Below are positions 9,331 through 21,438 of a stretch of 64,000 nucleotides of DNA, piece after piece. Under the pieces are notes generated by a model, which did no database searches, had not been told where the DNA came from, and saw nothing but the letters and a program-made list of their open reading frames with translations. Position 1 is the first letter of the stretch. Each line of letters begins with the position of its first letter. Both the position numbers and the translations under genes were made by a program. The stretch lies in contig OY987237.1 of the NCBI GenBank assembly GCA_963920705.1, forward strand, positions 8,028,601 to 8,092,600, read 5' to 3'. Source of the stretch: Odiellus spinosus (taxonomy: Eukaryota; Arthropoda; Arachnida; Opiliones; Phalangiidae).

Positions 9331-11054
9331 TTGGCAACAATAAGCAATGTATTTCAAAAATAAAGATATAAGAATAGAATTTGCATTTAAATCACATAGA
9401 AAATTCTAATGGAAAAACAGTTTTTCTTTGTCGTAGTAAATTTAGAGAAAGAATTCTATGTTAACCTGCACGAGCATTCGTTATTTCACGCGATTGGTTC
9501 GTGTGTGGCTCGTGAATTATTGATTTCCGGCTTTTGATTATCAGCGCTTTAAAGGGTAATTAAGGATGAAGAATTTTCAGATCTTTCCTAGAACTCCATC
9601 TCTAATTCTCATCGAGATGAATAATTTAAAAATGCTTGTTTTATATACAGTAGCGAATGATTTCATTATAAATTTAAAGGGATTTTTAAATTTTAAATAG
9701 TTATCGCTGACTGTAATACTTGTTAATTGGAGCCTTTATTTATCCCTTTGAAAATGAACTACAGTTAGGAATCTAGTCGGGAATACTAGGGCCACAATAT
9801 TAGACTAGGAAACAATTATTGCACTTCTAAAGCTTGAATATTAAGTATATTAACTTTGCCAAACCCAAAATTAAAGTGAAAGTCTCAGGATGAGAATTGT
9901 CAAAATTATTTCTATCCCATCTTTTAACAAGCGTTAAATCAGGGTAGACCTTTTCAATACAAAAACCTTTGAATTCCCTTAATTTTTTATGAGTTTTCAT
10001 TAATTTTCCACGCTTTTCCTTAATTTTCAAGGTTTTTTCCTTAATTTCTCACCGACATTTCTAGTATTTCTTTGATTTTTTCCAGTTTTGAATTGACCTT
10101 TTCCCAGTTACTCTCCGATTTATTGAAGGACTTTCACAGTTTTTCCTTGAAGTTTCCAGCTTTCCCTGACTTTCCAGTTTTTCCATGACTTTTTCAGGTT
10201 TCCCCTAATCGAATTTCCCTGACTTTTCTATGATTTACCCCGACTAATTTTATACCCATAATATTGATAATGAAAATTAAATTTGAAATTTAAAATTCCC
10301 TGACTTTTCCAGGTTTTTCAAGTAATATTTTTTGGACCCTGTTAAATATTCCAGGATCGAGATTTTTCCTTTATAATTGAAGCTCCGAGAGAAGAATTAT
10401 CCCTCACTGGGCGCTGGCTGCGACGGCTCTCTCGACTCTAATGAGATTTTTCTTTCATTTCGCCCTCGAAAACTTTAATGACCTATACCGGTACTCTATA
10501 AAAATTGCTCTCTCTCTCTGTTCCCTTCCGGTATACCCGAGTATACCACCAAAGATATTAAACTAGGGCTCCAACCGCTTTCCTTACTCCCTGACTGTTT
10601 GCACACTGTCGGAAATTAGGTCAAATCCCAGATAATAGCTCATTCTCCTTCAGTCTCCTCTTTTTAATGGTTTCTCTTAGAATTGAAAAGTGGCTTTATA
10701 TTAAGTCTACATAATGGGATGGGTTCGAAACCAGATAAACTCCCTATTTTAATTAGGTAGATCAATTATTAAGTTACCAAGGTATTCAGAATTCCATACT
10801 GTTATTTAAAGGCAAACAAAAATTTGACATCCTTCGAGGTTATGATCTAGTCCTTAATAAAAATCATAAGCCTTAACTGTGTACACGAACCGTTTTGTTT
10901 TTCCTCGCGTTATGTCTAGGGCAAAGTGAGGCTAGTTTCAAATCGAGTTTGAGTAGCATTTTCGGAAAGATTGGTTAACAAGATGATTCAAAATTTTAGA
11001 AAAGCCGCAACTCTTGCTGAACTTGTAAACGCCTGAAGTCAATGGTGATTCACT
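9331..11054. other. Spacer with degenerate CCCTGACTTTTCCAG-type repeats
   Basis: About 9960-10340 is a loose array of C- and T-rich phrases such as TTCCCTGACTTTCCAG, TTTCCCTGAC and TTTTCCAGGTTTTTC with no fixed period. A related scrap lies at 42570-42600. A minus-strand copy of the 3' part of repeat C is at 10938-11000. No gene was recognised. Confidence 0.45.
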
Positions 11055-11478
11055 GCCTTTTTCAAGTTCCCATTTTCAAGTTCCCTTTTTCAAGATCCCT
11101 TTTTCAAGATCCCTTTTTCAAGTTCCCTTTTTCAAGATCCCTTTTTCAAGTTCCCATTTTCAAGATCCCTTTTTCAAGTTCCCTTTTTCAAGATCCCTTT
11201 TTCAAGTTCCCTTTTTCAAGTTCAATTTCTCAAGCTCTCTTTTTCAAGTTCCCTTTTTCAAGATCCCTTTTTCAAGATCCCTTTTTCAAGTTCCCCTTTT
11301 CAAGTTCCCTTTTTCAAGATCCCTTTTTCAAGATCCCTTTTTCAAGATCCCTTTTTCAAGATCCCTTTTTCAAGATCCCTTTTTCAAGTTCCCCTTTTCA
11401 AGTTCCCTTTTTCAAGTTCCCTTTCTCAAGATCCCTTTTTCAAGTTCCCTTTTTCAAGTTCCCTTTTTCAAGTCCACT
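11055..11478 (+). repeat. 14-bp minisatellite in two subtypes
   Basis: About 30 head-to-tail units of TTTTTCAAGTTCCC or TTTTTCAAGATCCC are present, with occasional one-base length changes. The two subtypes (GTTCCC and GATCCC) are interspersed, with runs of the GATCCC type near 11310-11390. Because 14 is not a multiple of 3, all three frames are visited, and a 147-codon frame with a 14-residue period (FKFPFSRSLFQDPF-like) stays open. It has no other sign of being a protein. Confidence 0.9.
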
Positions 11479-13930
11479 TTTTTAGCCCCGGTCGCCAATT
11501 GGATAAAACTCTTCTATCCTACTCCCGTCTTTCGCGCAAAGTTACGTAATCCATTCAAATGGAGATCCGTCTCTAACCACCTAAGTTCAGTTCGTTCCAC
11601 GCAATTGGAAGGCTATATGAATGAACGTTTCTATTCAATCTCCGTCAACCAAGGATAATACAAATGCTAGACCACCACCATGATCGCTCGACCACCACCA
11701 TGACAGCTGTCTTTTTTAGTGTAAGTACGTATTATAGAGAATAATTTAGAGGGCTAAGAAAAAAGGTCCCTTCGTGTATATTTTTGATGTTCGATTTCCG
11801 AGAAATATACTATTATACTATTATTTAGTTTAGATAAGTATCATCGCAACAACTATTTTTGTTCCAAACTGACTGTAGTCTTTATAAAAGTAAAAGCTCC
11901 TTATAAGAGAAGAGGATTAAAGCTGGCGCTAAGTACATTATTACCGGATTAGGTGGCGTTCTACGAAATCCACCTCCCACTAGTAAGATCACGTACGCGA
12001 GAGCCGATTCACCAACTACATTTTTAAACGGAGAATGAAATAAGAAAATATTTCTTAAAATTCTATTCTATTCTTCATCTTTATAGTCCAATTTTAGGAC
12101 GAACAAAGCTACGATACCCAATATATTTCCATAATCTGTTCATTTAGAGTAGCCAAATTTTATCAGTGCTATAAGTTCAAGTTGGAATAATAATATAAAA
12201 TTGATTATAGAGCTACGAGCTCGAAAGCTCCTGTTTTTTAAATTTTTTATAATTCAGGTTTTCCTTTACTTTTCCAAGTTATCGCAAACTTTATTCTCCC
12301 TTTAAAGTCTAACTGATACAATAAAAATCTTTGCTTTTAGAGTTTTAGTCAGAGGTATATCGTCCATCCATTGCGTGTTAGATGCAACGTAGTGAAAGGC
12401 ATTAAGAAAGAGATAAGAGTAGTGGCATTTTAAGCCACTTTTATTTATACAGGCGCTATACTTACAATTGCTTCTATTAAACTAAACAGGCTCAAAACCG
12501 AATTTTAGGATAGATTTTATTTCATCGATCAGCGCAAAAGAGTCGAGAGTAAAAGAAAAAAAGGAGTGAATTCTTGGCTTTTTTATTTTATATATGAATC
12601 AAACTATAAAAAAACTCTCTTACACTCTTGGTAGAGTCTAAAGTGTAGTACATAAGGGGTATAATATAACTCCCAACTTACTTTGCTAGTTGGTTTCTAA
12701 CAAGGATGCAAGTGAATAATAGAAATACCTTTTCTTAAAACCATAACTCTATATCTACATTTTTAATATTAATTAATAAATATGATCTTTTTTTAGTGAT
12801 GGTGAAATTAAGTTAGAGGAAAAACTTGAGTGAAATACGAAACTCCGTTCTCAGTTTCGGAATCATCATGTTAAAAAACGTAAACTAGATTTTTTTGGCA
12901 ATTATTGGACATGTTTTTGATGTTTAAATAAATTTCTAAACTTTGGTTAAGTTTAAATTTCTAAATTTTGGTTTAGTTTAAATTTCTGAAGATTGGTTCT
13001 TTTGGAAAAAACTTGATTGAAAACGGGGTAAATCTCTCGATATTTATCCTCCCACGTGACTACAGCGCTTTTCGGTTTGAATTCTGTCGTATGTGTGAAC
13101 CAAACGAAAATCTTGACGCAGAGGCTCTGCGTGAGAGCCTATTTTTTTGACGCAGAGCTAACGTTTTCGGTCGTCATTTTCGGTCAAGTGGGAACCTAGC
13201 TTTAGCTTCGTAGGCTATAAAACCTAAACTTTGTTAACTGCGTAGTAACGTAACGCTACAAAAAACGTCTAATCCGTAGGCTCTTACCAGCTTCCTTGCA
13301 TTGTTAGTTTTCCTACTGAACAAAGATCTATTTTCCATAGGCCTGAAGCTATACACGATAAAGGTTTATTAAGTTAAGCGAGAATAAGCCTTCAACGGTG
13401 GTATATTAGGAACATTTGAGAACACGATACGCTCCTAGAAATGAAAAGCCACGGAGTGAAATTTAATAAAAGGGCAGTGATTCGGTTACTGACTTAACTT
13501 GGCGATAGATTTCCCGCCTTTTCTAAAGTTGGTCAGACTCCTATTACAATCGCGTAGATTAGTGTCACCCTTACTTCTACGAATTGTTACGTGAAACGTT
13601 TGACTTTACCAGGGAGCAATAAAAATCGAGATTCGAAGGATTAGACCATGAAAATCATTGTTCATTAAATGTTTTTTTAGTAACTTACTTAAAAGCATTG
13701 TTGTTTCTCAAAGTTAAGGTCTCGAGTTGTTTTAATGTTATTAGCCAAAATATTTCATCTATAAATGCTTTGAGAACTAATTATTTATGAGATTTCTCAA
13801 AATTCTCCTAATTTGAATACAACTGAACGTTTCCGACAGACAGACAGCTAAAGAATTATTGATATATGATATCAAAAGTCTATCATGTTATTACGTAAAA
13901 GTAAACAAAGACCCCGTAAATTAATACCAT
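11479..13930. other. Spacer, no gene
   Basis: Bases 11660-11705 hold two ACCACCACCATGA phrases. A lone TTAA-type terminus (TTATTCTCCCT then TTAA) ends near 12302. Around 12830-13050 is a degenerate repeat containing AACTTGATTGAAAACGGGG, related to sequences near 4485 and 58820. A GACGCAGAG pair with a short hairpin lies at 13118-13160. Nothing coding was recognised. Confidence 0.4.
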
Positions 13931-14206
13931 CAGCAAAGGTCCAGGTAAATGTACCGGCAGATTCTGATTCCAGACACTCTAGCGGCCACAGTTGGTGTAA
14001 ATAGTGAAATCGAAAGCGCCACTCTTTGGAGAAATTTCTCAGTTGGGAGGGAAGGCAATATAGCTAAGCGCGGCCCGCCTAAATTCCGTTTCTCTCTTCC
14101 GACTCAAATTATCGAGGAAGAGTCCAAATCCTTCGAGCGAGACAGGGGTAATGACTTTTTGGCTAGTTTTAAGTAAAGGGGTATACCTTTACCTGGCCCT
14201 TTGCTG
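13931..14206 (+). mobile_element. hAT-like MITE with CAGCAAAGG ends
   Basis: The left end CAGCAAAGGTCCAGGTAAA is matched by an imperfect complement at the right end (TTTACCTGGCCCTTTGCTG, ending 14206). The flanks AATACCAT and AAATACCG suggest a degenerate duplication of about 8 bp. The interior stretch GCGGCCCGCCTAAATTCCGT recurs in inverted orientation at 61289-61480. The 75-codon frame inside is incidental. hAT membership is inferred only from the CAG terminus and the possible 8-bp duplication. Confidence 0.55.
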
Positions 14207-17200
14207 AAATACCGTTAACTTTCTTTCAGAACTTTTTCTCCTTATGCTTGATACTTTCCTTTATAGTAAACACCCAATACCTTGCCTAACGGGAAAAGGA
14301 ACTCGGAAACTGTATAGGGAACATCAGTCCCAGATTCCTTCACGCAGTCTTTATCGACAGAACCAAAAATGACAAAAATATCAACGCTGAGGGATAAGAG
14401 AACGTTTCTCGACCTTTTCTCATCAAGTACCAACCACGTTACCCTAAAAAAAAAAAAAAAAAAGTGTTCTGCGCTATCTAGAGTAGACCCGGAATAGTTC
14501 GGAGCTGTTCTGACCGTAAAAAGATAGCTAAAGTATATTTACAATATATTTAAACCAATAACGAAAGATTAGGTGAGCCCCTATCTATTTTTGATTCTGT
14601 CAAAAAGATAAATTTTATTGATAACTAAAAAAAATTGATCTTAAAAAATATAGACCATTTGCAGATCATAAATTAGAAATACATTTTGAATTAGGCTTAG
14701 CTGGGATTTAAGCTGGGCTCCCTCCCTTAAAAAAGCTATTCACTTGGCACAAAACTACATTAATTTGTATAAGGTTTTATATTATGTAGCCATCCGCCTC
14801 TGGTTTCTCTATTATATACCTACTCCTCGTGAACAGAAATATTTGACGCGAAAAATTAGTGGGAAAAGGACCGAGCTTAGTCGTTAGGGGTTACTTGTTA
14901 ATTATATCAATCTTGGATTCGTGGAAGAGGATTCGAGATCCGGTCGGGTTCTAGAAGCGGGCTAGATGTACACTACCGATTCATCTTTCATTCCTTAGAA
15001 CCTAGTTTACTCTAGAAAAAAAAAGTACCCTGGCAAAGACATTAAATAGAGCTTAGGCGTGACCTTTCTACGAACTATGAAGGAAGGGCTCAAAGAGTTA
15101 TCCAGAAAAAAAAAAGAAAAAATACAAAAAATCTTTGGTAGACCTGACGCGTATCAAGCTAATGATATGTTTAATATTAGCGAAGTGAACGTTATAGGAA
15201 GTCTTGTATAAGAAGCTTCGGAAGTTAGATTTAAGCTTTCGCCAGTAGAGGGAGCGAAAGCGACAAAATTAGCTAAAGCACCAGGTCTGGAAACGTCTAA
15301 AATTTATTGGCGTCAGTGCTGGTAAATTTTGATTGGTGGGGAAGACTCGGTTCAGCAACAGATACCGAAAAAGCAGCCTCCGCGTACAACCCGGGATACG
15401 ACCCTCTTCGTCGTTCCTATCACCTTACTTTCGTGAACTATGACTCCTGGCCAATATTTCTTGTATATTTATATACAATTTCCTAACAATGTAAACTGAC
15501 AGATTCAATTAGGTGAAAATAGACCCTACGCAAGATATTATCGTATCACTTTATCGAAAACTCTCATTATTAGCGTGCTCGCCTAAACCATTGCACTTTG
15601 AATTGCCATCAAGAACGAAACCAAGGATGGCCCTAATCTCTTCGAGATAGTTGTATAGGTTAGATTAAGGAAGCGTAGCTTTCGCGCGTACTGACTAAAC
15701 AAGTTGGTATATAAAATATAGGAACGAGGCAAAAAAACGTGGGTCTTAAATTAGTAAAAAAAAAAAAAAAAGATGGGGTGCAGAGCTTGGGTGAGTAGGG
15801 GCTAAGGGTCTTTCCAATTAGGAGGATCAAGCATCTGGAATTTGAGTCTAATTAAGCGGTTCTTTTTACTCATTAGCCCAAGCGTGCTGTAAATCGGGGC
15901 CCGGCACCGCTATGGGAGGAGGTTACCAACGACATCTGTTGCTAAAAAGAGAAAGAATCCTATAAAAATCTATTTGCGATAGAAAATATACTCTCTTTTC
16001 CCAAACCTCTTCCTCCCGACACCGCCAAACTTTACGATCCTCGTCGTTATAGGAGGCTTAATTTAGTTTCAAGCTAAGACTGTAATACTGTAAAGAGTAT
16101 TCTATTTTTAATAAAGCTAGAGATAAGTTATAGTCCAGAATTGATTCTCCACCCCAAATTTAGGACCGAAATTCCCTAAACAGAAAATAAAGCAAAATTC
16201 TCGGGACGCTTTTGTCTCAATTTTCGATTTTTAAATCTTAATGTTTGAAAGTATCGAGTGTCTTGGCGTTAATATGTGTATTAGGAGTAGTTAAATTCGC
16301 AAAAGGGTCCCCCCATAAGGAATCCAAGATTGTTATATATTTAACGAGGTTGTTCTATCAAAACATGAACAAACTATTCTAAGGATACATTTACCCTCAA
16401 CGTAATCAGTGACAAAGTCAACAATATATATCGGAAAGTGGAATTAACAAACTCCTATTTAACAACTAAAGCGATCTTATACATTACGTATTATGCCCTT
16501 CTGGCTATAACATTCTAGTTTTCTTTTTCCCCAAAGGCAATTTTGTTTATTTATGTTTAATTAGCTCCATTCGAAGGGCAAATAATCACAGTAGGGGTCC
16601 GAGCTAAAATCGATCAATTAATATTGATCGCGAAATTCCGAAGGGACGTCGAATGTCATTTCTCCTCGACGTTTCTCTTTCAAAGTTTCTTCTTTAATTA
16701 GCGAACTAACTGCCAAAACATAGCGCGTTCCCTTGCTGCCAAGCTCTTGTTTTTAAAACCAAGTTATTATAAACTTGGTAGGGGTTTTTTATATTTTGCT
16801 TTAAGAAAAGTTTGTAAAATACTGTACATAGTAGTGGTAGTGGGTGTGTATTGTTATTAGTCCTAGATATGATTCACCGGTAGCCTACCAGACGCGTTGG
16901 TACTAGTCGCTGAATGCTTCGAGATCTCTAAACTACATTATTTGACTAGTTTGAATAATATTAGAATAAATAGGTCTAATATAAAAATATTACAAAATAT
17001 TATTCTAAATTACAATTTAGGGAGATAATAATTTAGGTATAATCCTTGTTTCGTAACCTGTTCAAAAATTAAAAGGTTATACCCTGGTGGTAGTCTTTGC
17101 ACTGAACACTGATGTCCAACGGTTGAAACACTTCTACAGGCGCTCTATGAAAACCTAACGTTATTAGTTTCCCCCTGCTGGGTAGCTTTTCTCCCTAATA

Positions 17201-17381
17201 GATATTTTGCCCAACATAATATAAAATTTAACTTTAAGTATTTCCTATAACTGACCATTTTAATCCTCTTATCTTTTAATTTAAAAGCAATGATTAATTT
17301 ATAAGCAACGACGAATTTTAAAAGCTTTCATTTTCAAAGATAATTAGAAAATTAAAATAAAACAAAGACCACCATCAAATA
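14207..17381. other. Spacer, no gene
   Basis: It contains A-runs near 14444, 15103 and 15758, and a GC-richer patch at 15230-15430 that includes the phrase CGCCAGTAGAGGGAGC. No open frame or structured RNA was recognised. Confidence 0.4.
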
Positions 17382-17656
17382 TTAAAGGGAGAATGAAAGG
17401 CCGAAGCGTGCTCGCTCGTGATTGGCGACTAGATCAGACAGGAATATATATATAAAAAAAAAAAAAATACGGGTCGTGCTCGCCTAGTTCGCCGAGCTAG
17501 GCAGCCAAGGATTAGCATCTGTAAGTTTCGGAACTTTGGAAATTGATTATAAAATAACGAAATATTTTGGGTGAGTTATATTATTGTTTTTCTCATTATT
17601 TTAGCATTCTTAATCGATTAAAAATAGGTTGTTTCGGCCTTTCATTCTCCCTTTAA
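17382..17656. mobile_element. TTAA MITE with 20-bp perfect terminal repeats
   Basis: TTAA duplications at 17382-17385 and 17653-17656 bracket a 267-bp element. Its ends are AGGGAGAATGAAAGGCCGAA and the exact complement. The interior carries an A-run and a hairpin (GCCTAGTTCGCCGAGCTAGGC-like, near 17482-17502) and has no open frame. TTAA targeting is typical of piggyBac and a few other superfamilies. The outer bases AGGGAGAA are shared with the fold-back elements at 2893 and 50307, although the interiors differ. Confidence 0.8.
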
Positions 17657-17929
17657 GAAGCTTATAGATTAGTTTGTAAAATGGCATAAAGAGAAGCGGG
17701 TTATTTTGTCACTAGGAAGTCAAAATCAATTATTTCTTGTTGTTTAATTTAAGTTAAATAATCAATGGAATTAATGCACTTGAATTATTTAACACAAAAC
17801 TCGGAAACTAATTAGTTGCTATAACTAAAATTTTATAAGCTTTAATTTAACTGAAAGTTTAAATAAAAGCTTAAAGGAAACAAAGATTTTGCTTCAGATG
17901 ACAATTTGCAAAATTAAAAATAAGAGAAA

Positions 17930-18370
17930 AAGCAAAAAATTTAAATAAAACAAAGAAAAAAATAAATTTGTAAATAATTAAAAATAATTAAATAAAATTA
18001 AAAATAATAAAGTTCAAACTGAAAACAATAAAAATCAAAGTGAAAACAATATAGTTCAAATTAAAAACCAGAAAACGAAACTAAAACCAATAAAAATAAA
18101 CAAAAACCAATAAAATTAAACTAAAAATCGATAAAATTAAACTGAAAATCGATAAAATTAAACTAATACCAACAAACTTAAACTAAAACCAATAAAACTA
18201 AACCAAAAACAATACAACTAAACTAAAAACAGTAAAAATATAACCATAAATAATAAAAAATAAACTATAATCCAATCTAAAAACAGAAAGTCATAAATCA
18301 GAAGCTAAAAAGCTAACTATAAAACTGGAGCAAAAACAAAAAAGCAAAAATTAAAAGCGAAATAAATAAA
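17930..18370 (+). repeat. Degenerate A-rich minisatellite
   Basis: It consists of repeats of about 20 bp built on AAACTAAAAACCAATAAAAT, heavily diverged and best kept between 18060 and 18250. No coding potential is seen. Confidence 0.65.
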
Positions 18371-18801
18371 ACCAAAAAACCATAATAAAACATAAGGAAA
18401 GGAATCATTTTATTGTGTTAGTTGGAAAGGAAAGCTAAAGAAAGTTATTTGTTAGCGAGACGACATTATTATTTTATAGCAAAGTTTAGAAGTAAATATT
18501 TAATTTTAAATGTATTAATATAAATATGAAAAGCGTTTTACATAAAAGCGCTTTTATATTCTTAAATATAAAAATAAATAAATACAAATATATAAGTCAA
18601 TTTTGTTATCGTTCAACAATACATATTTTTCGTCATTTTTCAAAAATCCGATTATTATACAAAGCAGGCAAGGTTGTAGTCCCGACTCCCTAGGTTTATA
18701 ACGGAACAATTTTGAATTTATGTAAGCTAACATCGGAATTTGAAAAATGCACAGGGGTATGCAAAGTTCCTGAAGTAAAAATATTCAAATACAAAAGCCC
18801 C

Positions 18802-18806
<5 letters not shown>

Positions 18807-18843
<37 letters not shown>
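18807..18843 (+). repeat. Poly-A run of 37
   Basis: This is an uninterrupted A tract. Similar tracts of 35 and 27 lie at 27286-27320 and 29794-29820. They could be retroposon tails, but no upstream element or target duplication was identified for any of them. Confidence 0.7.
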
Positions 18844-18845
<2 letters not shown>

Positions 18846-19026
18846 TAAAAAGATCTAACCTTATACCCTCTCTTTCACTATTGGAAGGAACTAAAATTTA
18901 GTAGAGGAACATTAAAATATCCCTCCGCGGTGGTTTTAATCATGGATCCCTACCTAGGTTGTAACTCAGTAAACTATATGTTGCAGTCTAAAAAAAAAAC
19001 TTCATTTTTAACTGACAATTTTGTTT

Positions 19027-19156
19027 CAAAGGGAGGGTTAAAATGAAAATAAATCGACTCATCTAAGCCTAAAATTTATTCCCAGTTTAATATTTGTTTA
19101 TAATTTTTTTAATGGTAACAAAATCACTTATTAGGTTGGTGTCTCCCTTTAAATAA
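19027..19156. mobile_element. Deleted derivative of the TTAA fold-back family
   Basis: It starts with CAAAGGGAGGGTTAAAATG and ends with AAATCACTTATTAGGTTGG, then TGTCTCCCT and TTAA. The middle keeps TAAGCCTAAAATTTATTCCC and a TTTAATATTTGTTTATAA stretch like the fold-back element at 2893, but most of the arm is missing. Confidence 0.55.
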
Positions 19157-20164
19157 ATGGTTAATTAGAAGAGTTTTGCTTAGCAAAGTTCATAATTTAT
19201 TGCTGAAAGGTCGTAATAAAAATTCGAAACATTTAAATTTATTCTTAATTACTTTTAAATAATTATGGAAATTCCATTTTGGACCTAAACTAAAGGGAAT
19301 AAAACTTCTAAGACTATCTTTAAGGATTAACCCCCTTGCTAATCTTTATAACAAACCACTAACTAGGGCTAAGAATATGAAAAATATTAGAATCTTCGGG
19401 GAAAAACAAAACGTATGGGGTATATATATTTTATCTTTAAAAATGGCTGGGATTTTATTTCAACCTCTCTTTATGAACTGAGAAACTGATGTATGTAACA
19501 TTCTTGCAAGTTACGAGGACTACAACCATGAATATTTCAATTTTAGATACAACCTTACTTATATTATATTTTTAAACTTTTAGTTTCCAACTGACAACTA
19601 CCTTAAATTTAAACCATTCAATACTAGTATTTGTATTAATAAAATATGACTTTTAAGGCTGAAACTACAGGTATATATTACACGGTCTGACTTGACCTGA
19701 TGCTGATCGTAGGTCGTTATTTATAACGAGACCATACCCTGCGCTTTCGAAAGAAAAAAAGGAGTTTTCTGAATCTAGACGTTCATCTCTTGAAATTCTA
19801 TGCAAAAGCCATATGAGAGATATTTGTTGAATTTATAAAGGCTATTGACGAAAAAATATTATGCATTGGGCATCTAAGAGTATTATCCAAGGGACGAAAA
19901 AGAACAATCACTATGGAGTTGATAACAAGAGTAGCTTCTTAAACAACTATTCTATAGAAGATAAGGGAATCTGTATCTCCCGTGAGATTGCCAATGATTT
20001 TTAGTTTGTAAATGTGAAATAATTTAATACACCCCAGGAAAATAATAATGGAGCGGATTCTAACCAGAAAAGAGCACAGATTTATTATTTACAGGTTTGC
20101 CTCATTAGAAAAAAAACCCACCGCTCTCAAAAGGAGTTCATGGATTATATATTTTTCTTTCGCA

Positions 20165-20335
20165 ACACGTTTTTTTATGGATTCCCTTATCGTTTAAATA
20201 GGCCTAATAAAACACCACTAAAACGTTTTACAAACAAATATTAAATTAAAAATAAATTTAAAATTGGGTTAATCAATGCGAAGGAATTCAGGATCTCCAT
20301 GAATCCAGTTAATCCTAATTGTTTAGGATTAAGAT
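20165..20335. mobile_element. Partial fold-back element
   Basis: It carries the outer arm (ATTCCCTTATCGTTTAAATA, then ACAAACAAATATTAAA) and the inner landmark TTCAGGATCTCCATGAATCC, as in the copies at 2893 and 50307. The termini are lost. Confidence 0.55.
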
Positions 20336-20571
20336 ATCGTTTTGGTATAGAAGACTAGTATTGTGATATTTTTGATAAATTTCCAAGTAACATTCCAACA
20401 AAAGCTTAATTTGGCAAGTATTATAAATATTCATTTTTACGGGAACGTTTTAATTGATCTATATAAAATTATGAAAGATGAAGGATTTAAATACGTACTC
20501 ATAGATAATATAAATATACTTATAATTAATTCTTATATTAAATTAAGTCAGAATTAGACGGTGTCGAAGCG

Positions 20572-21027
20572 CTTTTACGGAACATAGGAATCGTTTCGCG
20601 TGACGTAATGGTAATAGCGGTACTTTTTACGGTACCAATACAATTGGCGCGAATTAATCCAACGATAATAATAATATTGGCTAAGGTGATCGTAGAACCA
20701 GTACCAATGGTATTGTTCGGAATTCACTAAAGACGTATGAACGCCACTTATGGTTAAAACCTTACCCTGCGGTTGATAAGAAGCGTAGCTGGGTGTGGCG
20801 CAGTAAGCCATGTGACATCCTTGCGTCGCCTTCAAGTAGTAGACGAAGAAAGAACCGCAATTGCGCACGATGACTTGGTTCCGAAACACGCAACAAGCGG
20901 AGTGACGTTGACCAGGAAATGACCACGTCGTGCACGTCATTAACGTCGATTGGGTACCAACTTCCGGTAGGTGCTCGTCTTGGCCAAGGGCAAGCCATAT
21001 TGGAGCTTGCGTTCCGCAATGGTTAAC
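20572..21027 (-). CDS. D8C-domain protein, second visible exon
   Basis: This exon follows a typical acceptor (TTTATTTGTAG) and starts in phase 0. It encodes the C-terminal two-thirds of a D8C domain: NHCGTQAPIWL, LMTCTTWSFPG, HSACCVF, RNCGSFFVYYL and GCHMAYC. Cysteine spacing and the W-L, CC, YxY and HxAYC landmarks match the uromodulin/GP2/OIT3 family, which are secreted or GPI-anchored extracellular proteins. A good splice donor (GTAAGG, minus strand, 20765-20760) would end the exon at 20766 in phase 1, just after AYCATPSYASYQPQ. If it is not used, the frame stays open for 62 more codons in a tyrosine- and tryptophan-rich tail (HWYWFYD, QYYYYRW) to a TAA at 20574-20572. I give the longer limit, and both models are possible. 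No EGF, ZP or membrane segment was found downstream. I am confident of the domain and unsure of gene extent. Confidence 0.8.
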
Positions 21028-21277
21028 CTACAAATAAATTGTTGAATATATTTAAAAATTGACGAGGGTATGGTTTGAATAATATTTGCGTACATAGAAC
21101 AATTTTAAAACTTGAGCTTAATATTCGTGGCGTATGTTTTATACTGTCCTAAGTATCGTGGTTACGTTTTCAACTTCCATATACTTTAAACTCTGCCCTT
21201 TGGGCCCCATTTTCAACTCTAACCTATTTCGTGAGTCAAATATGACCGCTATTTCTAATTAAACGTTTGTTTCTTAC
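21028..21277 (-). other. Intron between the D8C exons
   Basis: This 250-bp GT-AG intron has donor GAG|GTAAGAA at its 5' end and acceptor TTTATTTGTAG at its 3' end, and lies between codons. Joining the exons here gives the continuous cysteine pattern TTCAEV-NHC expected of the domain. Confidence 0.75.
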
Positions 21278-21438
21278 CTCCGCGCAAGTGGTGGGTAACT
21301 CGGCAGATGTTCCGTTCAATTTAAAACGGTACCACAGCGTCTCCAGGGTCCGATCGCATATTAAGCCTCTAGTAGACGTCGCCTGATAGTCCGTGCTCCT
21401 TCGATAATCGTCCAAAACCGAATGATTGTTGCAGGGAT
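21278..21438 (-). CDS. D8C-domain protein, first visible exon
   Basis: This 161-bp exon encodes the start of the D8C domain: DPCNNHSVLDDYRRSTDY, LICDRTLETLWYRF and ELPTTCAE. The DPC opening, the RSTDY motif and the C-x-W-YRF stretch are the usual first part of uromodulin-type D8C domains. The acceptor GTGTTACAG is followed by AT-CCC, so the first aspartate codon is split after its first base (a phase-1 intron). Together with the possible phase-1 donor after the domain, this makes the whole domain a symmetric 1-1 module of the kind moved by exon shuffling. The exon ends at a GAG|GTAAGAA donor. An in-frame ATG at 21478 lies within the presumed intron and would give no signal peptide, so an upstream exon is expected but was not identified. 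Confidence 0.8.

Noticed and set aside
18807-18843. Poly-A runs (18807, 27286, 29794) as retroposon tails
   Set aside because: No target duplications or upstream element bodies could be identified.
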